From: Xiphias gladius
Lineage: Eukaryota > Chordata > Actinopteri > Istiophoriformes > Xiphiidae
NCBI RefSeq assembly: GCF_016859285.1
Contig: NC_053402.1
Location: 6,481,031 to 6,545,030, forward strand
Direction of reading: 5' to 3'
DNA length: 64,000 bases
Position 1 is the first letter of the stretch. The number at the start of each line of letters is the position of its first letter. The translations under genes were made by a program, and so were the position numbers. Below, in pieces: positions 35,519 to 49,381 of the stretch. The notes beneath the pieces are model-generated. The model was given only the letters and a program-made list of their open reading frames with translations. It was not told the origin of the DNA and did not search any database.

Positions 35519-38500
35519 ATGAAGCCGGATGGGGTTGCCACGGCAGCGTTGGAGCCAATGGAAACACTGGAATCCAATCCAGGAAATGAGGCAGCACCAG
35601 CTGTGGGACAGGAGCCCAACCAGGCAGCCAGTCCTGTGGAAGAGGAGATGCCACAGCAGGCTGTAGGAGAGACAGGCCAGGTTGAACCCCAACCACAACA
35701 GGCCAAGGAAACCGAAGCTGCCAAGACCAGCAACACGATCTCAGGAGACGCCAAAGCCAAGACTACCAACAAGGGCACAGCCAAGACAAAACCTACCACC
35801 ACCAGCCCAACCAAGACCACATCTGGCTCACGGTCCAACACATCCCAGAGCCGCCTCTCAAATGGCGTGTCTAAGCCTCAGACCAATGGAGTGGCTAAGA
35901 AATCCACACCTGCTCTAGACAAAAAGAACACCTCGACCTCAGCTTCCTCCAAAAAACCAACGGGCACGGCTGGAGCCCCAGCCTCCAAGAGCAAAGTGGG
36001 TGAGAAGAAAGCCACAGGAGCTGCCCCGACCACCAATGGAGCAAAGTCGACGACTGGACCAACAGCAGCCAAGAAGACACCATCCACAACTGCTAATGGT
36101 GTCAAAACCAGCATCACTGCAGCTGCTGCTAAAAAGCCCCCAGGTTGGTGAAAATGTCCTCACAAAACAACTATTTGACGTCAGTGCAAAAGTATAATTC
36201 AGACTGTATGGTGTATGGTGTTTGAGACAAACACTTTCACAGTAAGTCTAGCATAAAATGTTTTCACAGCTCTAACTGTAATGAGAAGTATTCATTGTAT
36301 TGTGATGACATATGGATAGATGTACATAGGATGGATTCTGCACATATGTTAGACATGCCAGAGTGACTGTTGCTGATCTAGAAATGCATTTGCCCTAGAT
36401 CCTTATGACATACTGTATGAAACAAATATGTGCCTTTATCTATGATACAGTATATGTTACTACTTATGTTACTACTATATAATACAGTACTTATCGTCTC
36501 ACATATTTCTTTAATTTTCTCTCCCTCCTTTCCTCTTCTCTCCTCTCCTCCAGCTCCCAAAGCTGCCTCTGCAACTCCCACCAAGCCTAGTTCTGCTGCC
36601 TCACCTAAACCTGAGAAGCCCCCTATTTCCAAGACAACCAGGTAGGTGTGACATTTGTATAGAGCTGAGGCCTAGCCTTTGCTGGACTCTGAAAGAGATT
36701 TTCGGTGTGTGTGTAGATAGCAAATGCAGCTGTCTATAAGTGGTCCTGTTCTCAGGCACCCTCCGGGAAAAATGTTCTAACTGGGCTCCTTCTATTAAAA
36801 ACCTTTCCAGTGCTTTGCTAGCAAATCAGCACATTTACAGCAGCAAATCCAAATAACTTCGTTCAGCATTATAAAGCTCCTCGGTGCAAAGTGAGATGCA
36901 GTTGGTTCAAAAGGCTTCACTTGGCTACAGGTTCAAAGAAGACCCTGTTAAAGGAAAACACCCTGAAGGAATGAGGGACAATGATCCCCCACATAGAGGC
37001 TTGGAAGGGCCGGGCATAAGTAGGGCAACAACCAGCGAATGTCAGAACAAGCCTTAGAGGAATGCCTCGCAGGGTTCCACCAGAGCAAAATTATACAGTA
37101 TTATTAATAAAACAAGTTTTAAGAAGGAGTAGTTGTTAATGAGTAGAGGAGAGGCAGTTGGAAGAATTAACTGAGACAAATAGTGGGATATTAATTTTTT
37201 GTTTCTTTAGAGTGAGTGCTTGTCTGCGTGTGTGTACACCAGAGTGTCTGTTTGTGTGCATTCAGGTCAGCATGTGTTCCTAGCCTGAGTCACACTGGGT
37301 GCATGGTGTTGGGCCCTGAGGTGACTTGGTGATAGACTAGGGGAGGAGGCTGAAGGAGGCCTTTGTCTGAGACAGTGAAGATCATGATCACATAGAGTCT
37401 GACTGTTCTTTCAACAGAATGTTATCCTTTAGCCTCTTCTTCTTGTTTATTTGTTTGGGCAATAGCCTCTTTCTTCTTTACTTTGTTGCTTCCATAGTGT
37501 ATGGTATGATGTGTTATGTCACCATGTTGGCAATTCTGTATGTAAACACATTGTTCACACAGACACACGCTCAGATTGGACCATTTGTAGCCAAATTGTC
37601 TTAAGAAACCAAGAGAAGAAGCACATACTATAGGCAGTCCGAGGGAGATGCTTTAAAGGATATTTTGACATTTTTAGGAAATTGGCTTTACATACAGTAT
37701 GAAGGTACCACCAGCAGCTGGTTAGCTTAGCTTATCTTAAAGTCTGGAAACAGGGGGAAACAGCTAGCCTAACTCTGTCCAAAGGTAATTGCCATGCCAA
37801 ATTAGCTGGCTTCTAGCAGTAGCTTCATATTTAGCATACACACATAAGAGTGGTATCAATATTATTATCTGTTCTTGGCAGGAAAGCAAGTAAGTGTATT
37901 TACAAACTTCTTCTTTAAGACAGATCTAAAGCACATACTGTGGTAGTAAAATTAAAATGAAGGTTTCTGCATAGTTTCTCTGTTGCAAATTTCATTTTTA
38001 GGGATGAACTTTCAGTCAAGGACCCTCTTGAGAGCATGGGAAACACCCAGTGCTTATACATTTGTATTGGGTGGAAAAGGCTCTGCTGTTGTTGTTCACC
38101 AGACAATTACAAGAGATTAGGCAGGGAGAAAAGAATCCATTACTCCATCCACAGTAGAGCTAGGCTGGTGTTTGTTAGTTTATGGCAGATATATCAGTGT
38201 CAGCATATACATACTGTATAAGATGTTGGAGGTCATTTATAAACCGTGTCGCAGTTACATAATTTGTCCACCTGAGAGCTCTGACAAGCCAAAACCAAAT
38301 GATGCTGATATGTTGTTACCAGATTCTCTTAACTCTCAAATACCAAAATTTGTATTAGCCTCAAAAATTCTGTATTTGCTGGGCTCCAGCTCACAGGAAA
38401 AGAGCAGAGCAGGAATGGAACCTACATACATACATAACTTTTTAGCATGTCGGCCTGTTTTCTCCTCTAGTTATTGTCAATAGACTAATATGACAAACAC

Positions 38501-41500
38501 ACCAAGTTGCCGGCAGTTACATGTCACAGGTAGCAGGTGGACCTTAGAGATTAACCTCAGAGTACAGTTTTATACAATGGTTGATGTGCAAACATCTCAT
38601 TAAAATGTATAACAAGGGCATGCTGATAATCGCCAGTAAGGTACAGAACGCTCATTGTGCAATCTTTATGAATTGTCATGGTGATTCCATTCATAGTTTC
38701 TGACAACCATTACACCTTCATGATCACCTAGCTTTCTGTTGAACATCAATTCTCACCCCTTCTTTGCATATAAAATACCTCACAGCAAAATCAGCAAACA
38801 CAAATTGAAAGTATCAGAGTCAAGTTCCAACACACAAAAGTGTCTATATGGGTCCACAGTCTTAACATTTTGTGTGTTGATATTATAACACTGTAATAGA
38901 GTAATTATTGACTCTGTGTAGTTTAAATTTAACATTCCTCAACACTTACCAGTGATAGCTGTTCTCAACACTAGTATGCAGTAGGAACTGAAGTCTCTCA
39001 CAATGTCATTGTTAACTATACAGGTATTTCCTCCATATTAAGACTGTTAGGTCTAAATATGGTTATATACAAATATCTCTTATATACCATGTATTATGGG
39101 TATACAAATATTAGGAATTGGTTCATCCAGATAAACAGGTGGTTGCGCTAATTCAACAATCAGGCACCATTAAACCATTGCAGAAGAAGAGGGCGCAATG
39201 AGATGATGTACTTAAAATGGCACTAGTAAAACCTCAGATGATGGAAAACCATGTGAAAAACGAGATGGAATTATAGCATATTGTCTATATGTCAACATCA
39301 ATGATGTATTCAGTGAACACCTTTACACATGCTGTATTATTCACCGTGTTTGCTAAACACCGATTTTGAATCCAAACATGTAGCAGGCTGCACTGCATGT
39401 AGCCAGGCTTTTAAATAACAAACTTATTGGGCTAAGTAGGAAACATGGTTGAATTTATCAAAAGACTGAGCTGAAATCTAGCTGAAGCTATTACTGTAAT
39501 CAGGTTAAGATCAGATTATTAGTGAGTATCTAAGTGCACCTAAATTGCAGTATTCTTCGTGAGTGTATGAGTCAGTAAAATGTTTTTCATACAGTGGATG
39601 TGTAGCCCAGAGAAGGATTTTGCTGCACTAGACCTACATATCAATCCCCATGAGAGTGGTATAACCATTACTGACAATAAGCTTATCTGACAGCACCTTG
39701 TATCCTTGTAGGAATACTTTGTTAAGTGTGTGTGCGTGCACGTCAGCATCTGTATATGTGATGTGCTTTTAGGGCCATAAATTTCTACTTTAATTAGACT
39801 TTGCCCTTTTCCTACCTCACTCAATCCTTAATTCAGGCCTGCTATCTGCAGAGTGGTGGAGAGCTTGACGGACACATTCATTGCCACATCAGACATCCCC
39901 TGCTTCCCCTGTTGCTGTCATGCACACACACACACACCTGCATTGGGTCTATAATTTTACTCAGTGTTTTACTCAGTCTTCTATTCAGCCAGAGGTTATA
40001 TCAAAATTAAATTAGGTTTTTTAGTTGTTCCTGCTATAGTGGCTGTTACAGCTCATTCTTTTGCTGTTTTTGGGACATTCTGCACAGCCAAACTTTGAAA
40101 ACAGACTTTTGACTGGTCTGAAAGCTCAAGTGCATAATATTAAAACTTCAGTTGTTCACTCTAAGTGGAAAGAAAGATATCTTTTCCTGTGTAGAAGAGT
40201 CTGACTGTCACAGTTTTTCACTACCCAAGAATCAGGCTCCCTATACACTGCACTTTACCTGTCTACACAAACAGCAACGGGTCAGTGAGGGTGTAGAACC
40301 TGAGTCGATGGTGATATGTTGTTTATGCACCATAGGTTATGATTGTGAAAGTAAAGTGTGTGTACAACTAAAGTGAAGATGTTGGTGTGTATATGTGTAG
40401 AATGTAAGGATATATTTGTGTGCGTGCAACATGCACGGAAATGCCTATACTAGTTCCCTTTACAGTATGTTAATTTTTTTCCAGTATTAATGCATTTTTT
40501 CATGGGTAGGTTGTATCTTTGTGTTCGTTTTGCTTGCATTGGCACTCTTGTTTTCTTTATGAAGTGTGTATGTGTGTGCATGTTCACCTACTGTTTGAAG
40601 CTGATTGCCCACAGCACACAGCCTACGACAGGAGACATTAGAGCCAGATTAGTGTGCAAATGGAGAAAGTAGAAGTCATTATGGGTTGCTTGAACATCGT
40701 GTCTATGCATGTTGAAATGTATGCTAATAGTTTATGTGTCAACTTCTTTGCATGAATATGTACCAGTTTTTGGCATTCTTGGGCAGCTGCAAAGATGATT
40801 CGTGTCCAGTTTTGCATTGATAATTGGGGACTGGTATGCTGCATCCAACCTGCTCAACAGGATTGTGCATATGCTATATAGGTGCTTCAGTGTGTGCAGG
40901 TACTGTATGTGTTGCTCCTGAATGCCTGCATAGTAGGAGCAGCATGTAATTAGAATGCAGAGCATGCGTTCATTTGCCCGTATATTACTCAGTATGATGT
41001 GAAGGTAAAGGGGGAAGGGAGGCATACATGCTGGCTTGATGGATACATGGTACATGCACACATACCACTGAGCTGTTTTCTCCTTCTGGCTTTGCTGTCT
41101 GCGGATGAAGCAGAGTGAAGTAAACCAAAAACGGCGGCAGTGGAGTATGGAAGCTACATGGCTGAATAAGTCATGTGTTCATACTGAGCTCTGATAACTG
41201 CTGCCAGAGATACATGATGAGTGTGAGGGCTTTGCTTGCAGAGAGTGTGAGTTGTCTGCATGATGTGTGTGTGTGTGTGTGTGTGTGTCTGTGTGTGTGT
41301 GCGTGCGTGCGTGCGCATGCGCGCGTGTGTGTGTGAGAGAGACAGAGAGAGGTAGAGCTGGAGAGAAAGCGTTATCGGGGTATCTCTGCATGAAACAGAG
41401 GGAAATATTGCCCTTTTGTGGATCAGAGGACAGAGTAAAGGTATTCGGTCCTTATTGTACAAATTCAGAAGAGAAAATGAGACAAGCTCACTGTTTGTTG

Positions 41501-44500
41501 ATCAGTTTTCTATTTTTCCTGCCATCAACACAGCCTCTCATTTTCCCACATTAGTCATACTGTTTTCCTCATTGACGGTCCAACAGGGAGGATACATTTT
41601 TACTGCAGTGGGTTGAATGCAACCCTCTTCATGATCAAACAAATTACTGCTGATGAAATGGTCCACAGCACTGGTCTGTGTGGCAAGCAGTAGTCAGGGT
41701 CCTTGCCCCAGACACTGTTCAGCTGTCCAGCATGAAGCAGACAACATGTTGCGCAGGCTGTAAATCTTCTGTTCTGCTCTGGGTGTGGTCGATGACTCTG
41801 TGATGCGGTCTTCTGCTGCCATGATTTTATTGCCGCAAGAATGAAGCTGCAGAGCCAATTATCAAATGGATTTAGTGGGAATGAGTCGGAGGGAGGGAAT
41901 GGGAGAAGGACAGAAGCAGGTGTATATGTCTGAGTGTGGCGGATGTAATAGATATATTACATCTGCTCTTTGTGGAAATTGGGGTTTTTTCTCTGTACCA
42001 GAACCACATATTAACCACTGTATTTTCAAACATCGCTATGAGCGTAAAAAATAGTTATTCTCCTGATACTGAGGCAACCTTTCTTGAAAAATCCCTATTT
42101 TTAATGTCTCTACTCCTCCTTCTCTAACTAATTTAGTTCATTGTATGTACATCACTTCCTTTGTGACTGATGTAGATTTAATAGGGATAATTACTGGATT
42201 ACAATTGTAATGTCCTCAATACTTTGTACAGTATATAGAGACAGCTCTGCTGATACTAAAGCCTTATTTTCTGCCCTCTGTTTTGTTCTACCAAACAGAA
42301 CCAGTTGAAAGAATGTGACAAATTTTTAAAAAAGTCAGAAGATCTGAGGGCTTTTAACATTTTAAAAAAACTAGATCCTGTTAGTATATTATTACATTTA
42401 GTTCATAGATTTTCCTTTGGTAGTGGAGGGACAGAAATGATAGATAGAGAGATGTGAAATTTGAACCTATTGCATTATATCTAAGTTTAAACCATAGAGC
42501 CCGAGGGTCCACACATCCTGCTTTGCTCCTGCTTCAGAGCAGTAAGACAGGCAGGCAGGCAGACACCACTGTGACTTAAGGCTACCACAGTGAGACCCAA
42601 GGGGTCGCTATTGTCCCATAAAGATATCTGGGAAAGGGAGAACAACAGTTGTGATAACATTTAGAGAAGTGAGTTCTGATCAGGTTAATTTTACAGTAAA
42701 ATTTCCAAAGCACCCTCAGTCACATGACTGCATCCTTCCTGAAGTGGCTGAGATCACTTTGACCAGGATAAAGATCCCGCCTCAACATTTCTGCAACTTA
42801 ATTAACACAGCATCATTTTTAATTTACTTACTTACTTAATTTACTTACTTGTCTTAAGAAGAGAGAGGTCCTTCTACCATAGATTGTCGCCTTTGCTGCA
42901 GGCAAGATGTTTGCCTGCATTCTTGGTTAGCTCCTGCTAACTCCTTTGCCCATTTCATGGTGCATCTTATTATTTAAATCAAAACTTAATTCTCGTTGTA
43001 TCTTAATAAAGCAGCACCGGCAGGCAATCATGTTTTTATACACAGTAACCCTTTCTCAGCTGCAAAGATTGAGAAAATGTGTAGCTGCAATAAAGCTAAG
43101 GTGAACTTTACGTATTTTGCTGTGTACATCAGTGCGCTTGTAGCAACAAGCCATCAGTGATCTGACTTTTCAGCTATAGTGCATTTCTGGGTTATCTGTT
43201 GAACATTTGCTTTAACCCCAGTTTATAGTGTTATTTCTCTCAGCAATGCCTGTGGTGAAATATGAACAATGAACATGTTTTTTTTTTCCTTTGATACAAG
43301 CTGCACATTGAGGTAAATATAGACGCGAAGTGGCTTCGTTTAAATACTCCAATAACCAATAACCAATAACAGTCTTCTCTGTCATTCAGAATGAATGCGA
43401 GCTTAAAATAATTCAAGCATCAATGCATCACTCTATTCAGACATTGTCACCATAGCAAAGTGTTGTAAAACAATATCTAATCTCAGAACACACAAGATCT
43501 CATTGTATTGTGGCCCAGTTTCTTCAATACTGAGATAGTAATAATTTCACCTGTGTAGACTGCCTTCTCCAATAAGACACTAATATAAGATAATGTGTAA
43601 TCAGATGAATATTATTTGCCTCCCCTTTCCCATCTCTCTCCCTCTTGCATGGTCTCTATCTCCCTCTTGCCTCTTTCTTTCTCAGAGGCCTGGTTCATTT
43701 CCAGTGCTGTTTAAAGTACTCCTGCCGTTTTGAATGATCCATATTTATTTTATCAGACAGATTATTGTGAGTACTCTCTCTGAATATCCCCTCAGCATAC
43801 TCCATCTCTAATGTTAGTCTCTGTATCATTTAATTCTCCTAATTTTCCTTTACTGTAATTTCTCTTTATCTTTTACTCTCTATTTCAAGCACCACAGAAC
43901 TTATTCTCATTTCACATTTTGACATCTTGTTTACAATTTTAAGCATAAAATCTTAGCATCTCAGTCACTATTTCCCAATTTAAATTTAGGAGATAAAGAT
44001 TTGTGGTAGAGCATGTCAGGAAAAGGAATTTTAGATTCAATTTATTTGCTCAGACTAAACTTTCCTCAGCCAGCTCTGCAGTTCAGACAAGGATTTAGTG
44101 CAGCCTTTTCTTACATTTTATCACTACTTAAGCACATTTACTCACAAATTTCTTCATCAGCATTTTCTGATTTTCAAGTAGACACAGTCTCCCACAAACA
44201 GTCAATGCATCACACGAGTCTATAAGTGGTTTTGTATAGCCGGAAGGGTTTCATATTAGTAATACTGACATGATCCAACAATGTCAATATCAGTAACACA
44301 CTTTTTACTACCCAAAATAATGTGGATCAACTGTAAAAGCTTGTTTGAACTTCTGACATGACCACACCCCTATTGTGTTGCCACCCGTTGCTCCCTGGTT
44401 TTAATCTTATTTCATGTTATGAAACTGTATTCCATTAAATTTGCCAGGTATGGATAGCACGCACTACTTCACAAAAGTTATTTTTATTCTCCTTTCAGTC

Positions 44501-47500
44501 TTAAAGATTAACATGGTCCTAGCCATCTTCACTCTCCATCTACCTCTCTCTCGTCGACTGTTCTCTTTCTGCCAGTACTAACTCAATTCTTTATTTAGAA
44601 ACAGGAAGTTAGTGTAGCACAGGCCCAGGAGATTGAACACCACAGCCTTGTCAGAACTACTAGATGTAGATTACTTTGCTCAGACGTTACATAGAAGTGA
44701 GATTCTGGGCCAGGCAGGCTGCCAGAGCAGCCAGGCTGATGCATACTGCCCGGAGTGTCATTCCCTTGTGGGGACAGGGTATATGAGATCAGGGACAGGG
44801 TTGACTTGGGTTGGGACGCCTCACTGGGATCCTCTGTGACTCACCTTCAAAACTGCATCACTTCATAGGTCCTCATGGGAGTTTTTCATGAGGTTGTTGA
44901 AGACTGAGCTGGGCATGGCCCTGATGTTACCAGTGTTTCAGATACTGATACACTAAGGGCCAGGTTATGCTAGAAAAGAACTAGTATGTACGACGTGTTG
45001 TCCAAACAAGTCTGAAGGCAAAATAAATTTATAGCTGTTCTGATCAGCCATGCTGGAAGGCAGGGTGTCATACAGAGGGGCGAGACGTAGATGTGAGCTG
45101 ATGCCGCATCAGTGGAAAGTTATTTAGGTCAGGGCCTTGCCTGCTCATTTACCCATTAAGAACGGTCTGCACTCTCCTTATGAGGTGGAAAACATACATG
45201 CCCATGTATTGTTTTAGTCCTGCAATCTTTACAAACTGTGCTGTTTCTTAGAGTATCTTCTGGCAGTGACTAACAAGTGAGACGTCACAGTCTTGGTCCC
45301 TGTCTTGCTAACTCTGAGACACTTACAGCACAGAGCTGACCAGCACAAAGTTGGGGTGAGATTTGATGTTTCCCCCTACCTGTGAGTGGCTTGACAACTC
45401 AAACGCTTGATTCACCCTCAATTAATCTTCATCCCTTGTATTTTGTAAAAAGGGAAATCATTTAAATATGTCCGTCTCACAGGGATTTTAAATTATCATA
45501 CAAGTAAGCCTAGAGTGGACCAGCATAGAGAAATCCATGATTTAAAAGAACAAATACACATTTAGCCGCCTTTGTTTCTCAGACCCAGAAGTCTATGCTA
45601 TACTATGTCTCTCTTAAGCATGTTCTTTGTCTTGTTTCTTCAGGCCCACTACTGGCACATCAGCATCATCTCGTCCAGCAACAGGCTCAAACCGGGCACC
45701 CACTACCAACACAACCAAGAGCTCCCCAGCTACAGCCAAACCTGCTACCCCTAAAACCCCTTCCAACACTGCCAAGCCTGCTGCCTCCAAACTAACCTCC
45801 ACTACCCCCTCTGGTGGCAAACCGCCGGCATCACAAACATCCAGAAACTCAACCCCTGTGAAAAAAGGTTTAAAAAATAAATAGATAAATAATATCATGA
45901 GCAGGAATGCACAAGCACATGTATCGCATTTTAAAATTATGGATTATAAAACTCTACGTTTCAAATCTATGTTTTCATATTTAATGTGAAAGCAGTTACA
46001 TATTACTACAGAGAACTTAAATGTTAAGTTTTGGTCTTTTGTGTGGATTATAATATGCTGTTTTATTTTCATTATAACATTGTTTAACTATTCCTTGTGC
46101 TCTGTTTTCCTACAGATGTTACCAAACCAGCTACCCCAGCAGCCAAAAAGTCAGTAGATTCTGCCCTTACCCGCCCTTCATCCGCAACAAAGTCAGCAAA
46201 ACCTGAGACCCCCAAATCAGCTTCAAAATCAGACGTCACTGCCAAAAAGCCTACTACTATTACTAAGGCTGCAGACACAAAAATACCTAACCGGTCCAAA
46301 ACACAAGAGAGTAAGCCCACACCTTCCAAGGATGCTTCCAAAACACTTGGCTCCAAAGCAGCTGTAGCCAAGACCTCCAGCCCCAAGAAAACTGTGGGCA
46401 GCAGCACTCCAACTCCTGTGAAACGTGGCCCCAAAGCTGCAACAGCTGCTGAACCTGGAAAGGAAATAGCCGCTGCTTTAGCTGCAGCAGCAGCTATCGC
46501 TACTGCAGCAGCTGCCATTGCCGGGCCAGAGGAACGAGAACCTCCTGCAGAAGTACCTGTGGAGCCACCCGCTGGAACTCTTGAAGCAGTACAAGAAAAA
46601 ACTTCAGAGCCCACACCAGAACCAGTCTCTGCACCAGCATCAGAATCAGTGCAAGAACCAACACCAGAACCCATAAGTGAACCAAGACCAGAACCCACAC
46701 AGGAACCAATGCCGGAACCTATACGGGAACCAACTCCAGAACCCATACGTGAACCAACGCCAGAACCCATACGTGAACCAACGCCAGAACCCGTGCGACA
46801 ACCGACACCAGAGCCTGTACGTGAACCAACGCCAGAACAAATACTAGAACCAACACCTGAGCCTGTACGTGAACCAACGCCAGAACCCATACGAGAACCG
46901 ACACCAGAGCCTGTACGTGAACCACTACAAAAACCAACACCAGAACCTGTACAGGAACCAAGTTCAGACCAAGTGCAAGAAACATCTCCAGAACCCCCTG
47001 TAGAACCACTGTCTCAGCAGTCAGCAGAGCCAGAAGTAGGAGCTGAACCAGTCCATGAACCAGCCTCCAATGTTCAGATGTCAGCCCAGCTCAACCTTTT
47101 CAAATTCGAGGAGTCTGCGAACGACTCAGTTCCTTCCCTGGGAACTACTGTCATGTCTCCTCCTTGTTCCCCACCAGGCCCTGTTTCTCCGGTTAGAGAG
47201 CAAGAGAATGCCTCCTGTCTGCTGGAGATGCATATCCAGGCTGATCCCTGGGACAGGAACGTGCCCCTGGCATCATATGATATTGCTTTCCAGAGTGCAG
47301 TCAATATGATGAACTTCCAGACAGAAGAGGAAAAGGAGAATAAAGAACACTTTGAGGCACAGGGATTGAGGGAGGAGGAAGAGGAGGAGGAGGTAGAGAA
47401 AGAGAACCTCTATATGCCTACTTCTGCAGCTCCATCTGAAGAGGCCTTTAATATGATGAAACAACCTCACTTGTTGGGTGCCTCATCCATGGATAATTTC

Positions 47501-49381
47501 ATCCCCAGGGACCCGATCTCCCCTCATGAAAAGGAGGAGGCTGTGGAAAAGGCTGATGAAGAGATCAATGAGGATGATGAAGAGGAGGAAGAGGATGAAG
47601 ATGAGGAGCAGAGGAGACTAGGCCATCGGCCTTCATCCATGATCACTGACATGAGCAAGTCTCAGCCCTCTGAGGAGTTCCAAGTAAGGTCCTCAACCTT
47701 TGGCATTTCTGTAGGATGGCATGGTGACGAACTGCTGTCTGGGATGGACTCGGATGTGAGCAGCTGCACTAGCAGTCAGCAGCAGGGAGTCTTTGACCTC
47801 AGGAGCACCCAGCACACCGCAATATTGGAGGGCACCCAGAGCTCAGACGCCCTGGTCAACTCAAGCCTCCATGGCTCTGAGGGCGATGGTAATCTCACGG
47901 GTTCTCCCAACGTGGAAACCCTGGCCAACGAAGAAGAGAAGGACGAGAATGAAGAGGATGAGCGGGTGGACGATATGGACTTGAGTTCAGAGAGAGTAGA
48001 GGAGCATCACAAGGTGTTCCAGCAGCAGGAACAAGATGAGGAGGATGATGAAGATGTAGAGATGCACAGTGAAGGTGTGACAGAGAGCTGTGGGAATGTA
48101 GATGAAGATGACTTCAATGAGGAGGAGCGTTTAGACAACCTCAATCGCTCTGTTCCTCCGCCTTGCATGCCCCCAGCCTCCTCCTGGGGCCAGACCAACC
48201 CCTTCTCTGATACCTGGGGTCAACCAGCCTCGCTGCTCTCTGTCTCCTCCCCCAGCCCAGTGTCTGACCATGATTTAGCTGAATCTGAAACACCAACTCA
48301 GTCAGCTGCCCAGGCATGTTTGGACAGCAGTGCCCCTTCCTTTGCTCCTCAGTCAGAGCAAGAGCTCCAGCAGCACCAATCAGTCCATGAGGAGATGAGG
48401 GGTTCAACCGAGGACGTTCATGTCCTACTTGCTGCTCCAGCTGTAGGCATGTCTCAGTCCAGCACTCTGAGTGGCACAGGTCTGAATGCCCACAGCAGCA
48501 GCGAGACAAGCACACCAGAGGAACTACGAGACTACGACAGCAGCTCTGGGGTGGAGTCCCGTTCGGACAAGCAGCAGACCCCAGTGCCTGCTTCAGTCCA
48601 GCCTGACATGGAGCAGGACCTGGGTATCCACTTGGAGAAAGGCGATGGAGAAGAGGAGGAGGCTGAGACACTCCCTGCCGATGAGGTCCTGGGAACAGGA
48701 CCCCCAACTGCTCCAGCATCCGCTCCATCTTCCCCTTCCACCTCAGGAGATGAGGCCAGTGATACAGAGGGTGAGATGCAAATAAACGACCCAGATAATC
48801 CAATGATGATGGATGAGAGTGCTGGATTTGAAAGCCCTCCTCCCACCTGTAATCTGCCTGCTCTTGAGGAGGATGAGGAGGCAGCAGACACACCCGCCGG
48901 TGAGGGTGAAGAGGACGGAGGCGGAGCCACCCCTCAGTCAGCCAACTCTGTGGCATCTTACGGCTTCGACTGCACCACATCCAACTCCAACGCCCACTCC
49001 ATGGCCGAGAGCTGCGGAAAGAGCCCAGGGATCTTCTCCCTAGAGAATGAGGAACAGCTGCCTGAGGAGGCCAAGGACCCGTCCCTCATCAAGGAGCTGA
49101 CCCTGCCATCAGCTGCTGCTGCTGCCCAGGCAGAGGACCTGCTGGGTAGACCTGTGGACCTGATGCCTTTGGGCCTCCCGGGAGACATCCAGCCCAGTCT
49201 AGATGAGCATCACTACATGCTAGGGGGAAAGGTTGCAGCAGACCACCTGGGGGAAGTCGATCCGTTGGAGCCCAGTCATCACCTTGGTGCTCAGGGATCT
49301 GGAGACACCAGTGACAGCCAGCCACCATACTACTCAACCATTTGTGATAAGACTGATAGTTTTCTGGCAGGTAACGTATAA
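35519..49381 (+). CDS. prr36: Proline-rich protein 36-like, short C-terminal isoform (1400 aa)
   Basis: Four coding exons: 35519-36143, 36554-36641, 45644-45867, 46116-49381, joining in phases 1, 2, 1. The ATG at 35519 is the first in frame after the acceptor at 35413; a GTG at 35513 precedes it. Regions: acidic N-terminus (1-75); a basic K/T/A/P/S-rich, disordered, microtubule-protein-like stretch (about 75-400); poly-Ala (about 428-450); a PEP repeat (about 478-600); two acidic blocks (about 730-745 and 793-811); and a conserved block near 1108-1207 containing [20 protein letters not shown] recall that block from PRR36 and BTBD8/KIAA1107 (Pfam DUF4596). Here the donor at 49371 is read through, adding two residues (NV) after the shared Gly before TAA. 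Function of PRR36 is unknown; the related KIAA1107 (APache) works in synaptic clathrin endocytosis. The name rests on composition, that block and synteny. Confidence 0.75.

Larger units (their letters stand above)
36642..45643 (+). other. prr36 intron between coding exons 2 and 3 (9 kb)
   Basis: Begins GTAGGTGTG at 36642 and ends CTTGTTTCTTCAG at 45643. It contains a fold-back element copy (37652-37919), a GT-rich microsatellite (41262-41336) and a TTAC tetranucleotide patch at about 42826-42848. No further coding exon in compatible phase was recognised, though small alternative exons of such a low-complexity gene would be hard to see. Confidence 0.5.

Noticed and set aside
46084-46890. Minus-strand open frame of 268 codons rich in Gly/Ser/Val
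   Set aside because: It is the shadow of the plus-strand prr36 coding repeats (PEP units read backwards). There is no independent start context or family similarity.
48141-48980. Minus-strand open frame of 279 codons
   Set aside because: Antisense of the prr36 large exon. Composition follows the opposite strand, and there is no recognisable domain.
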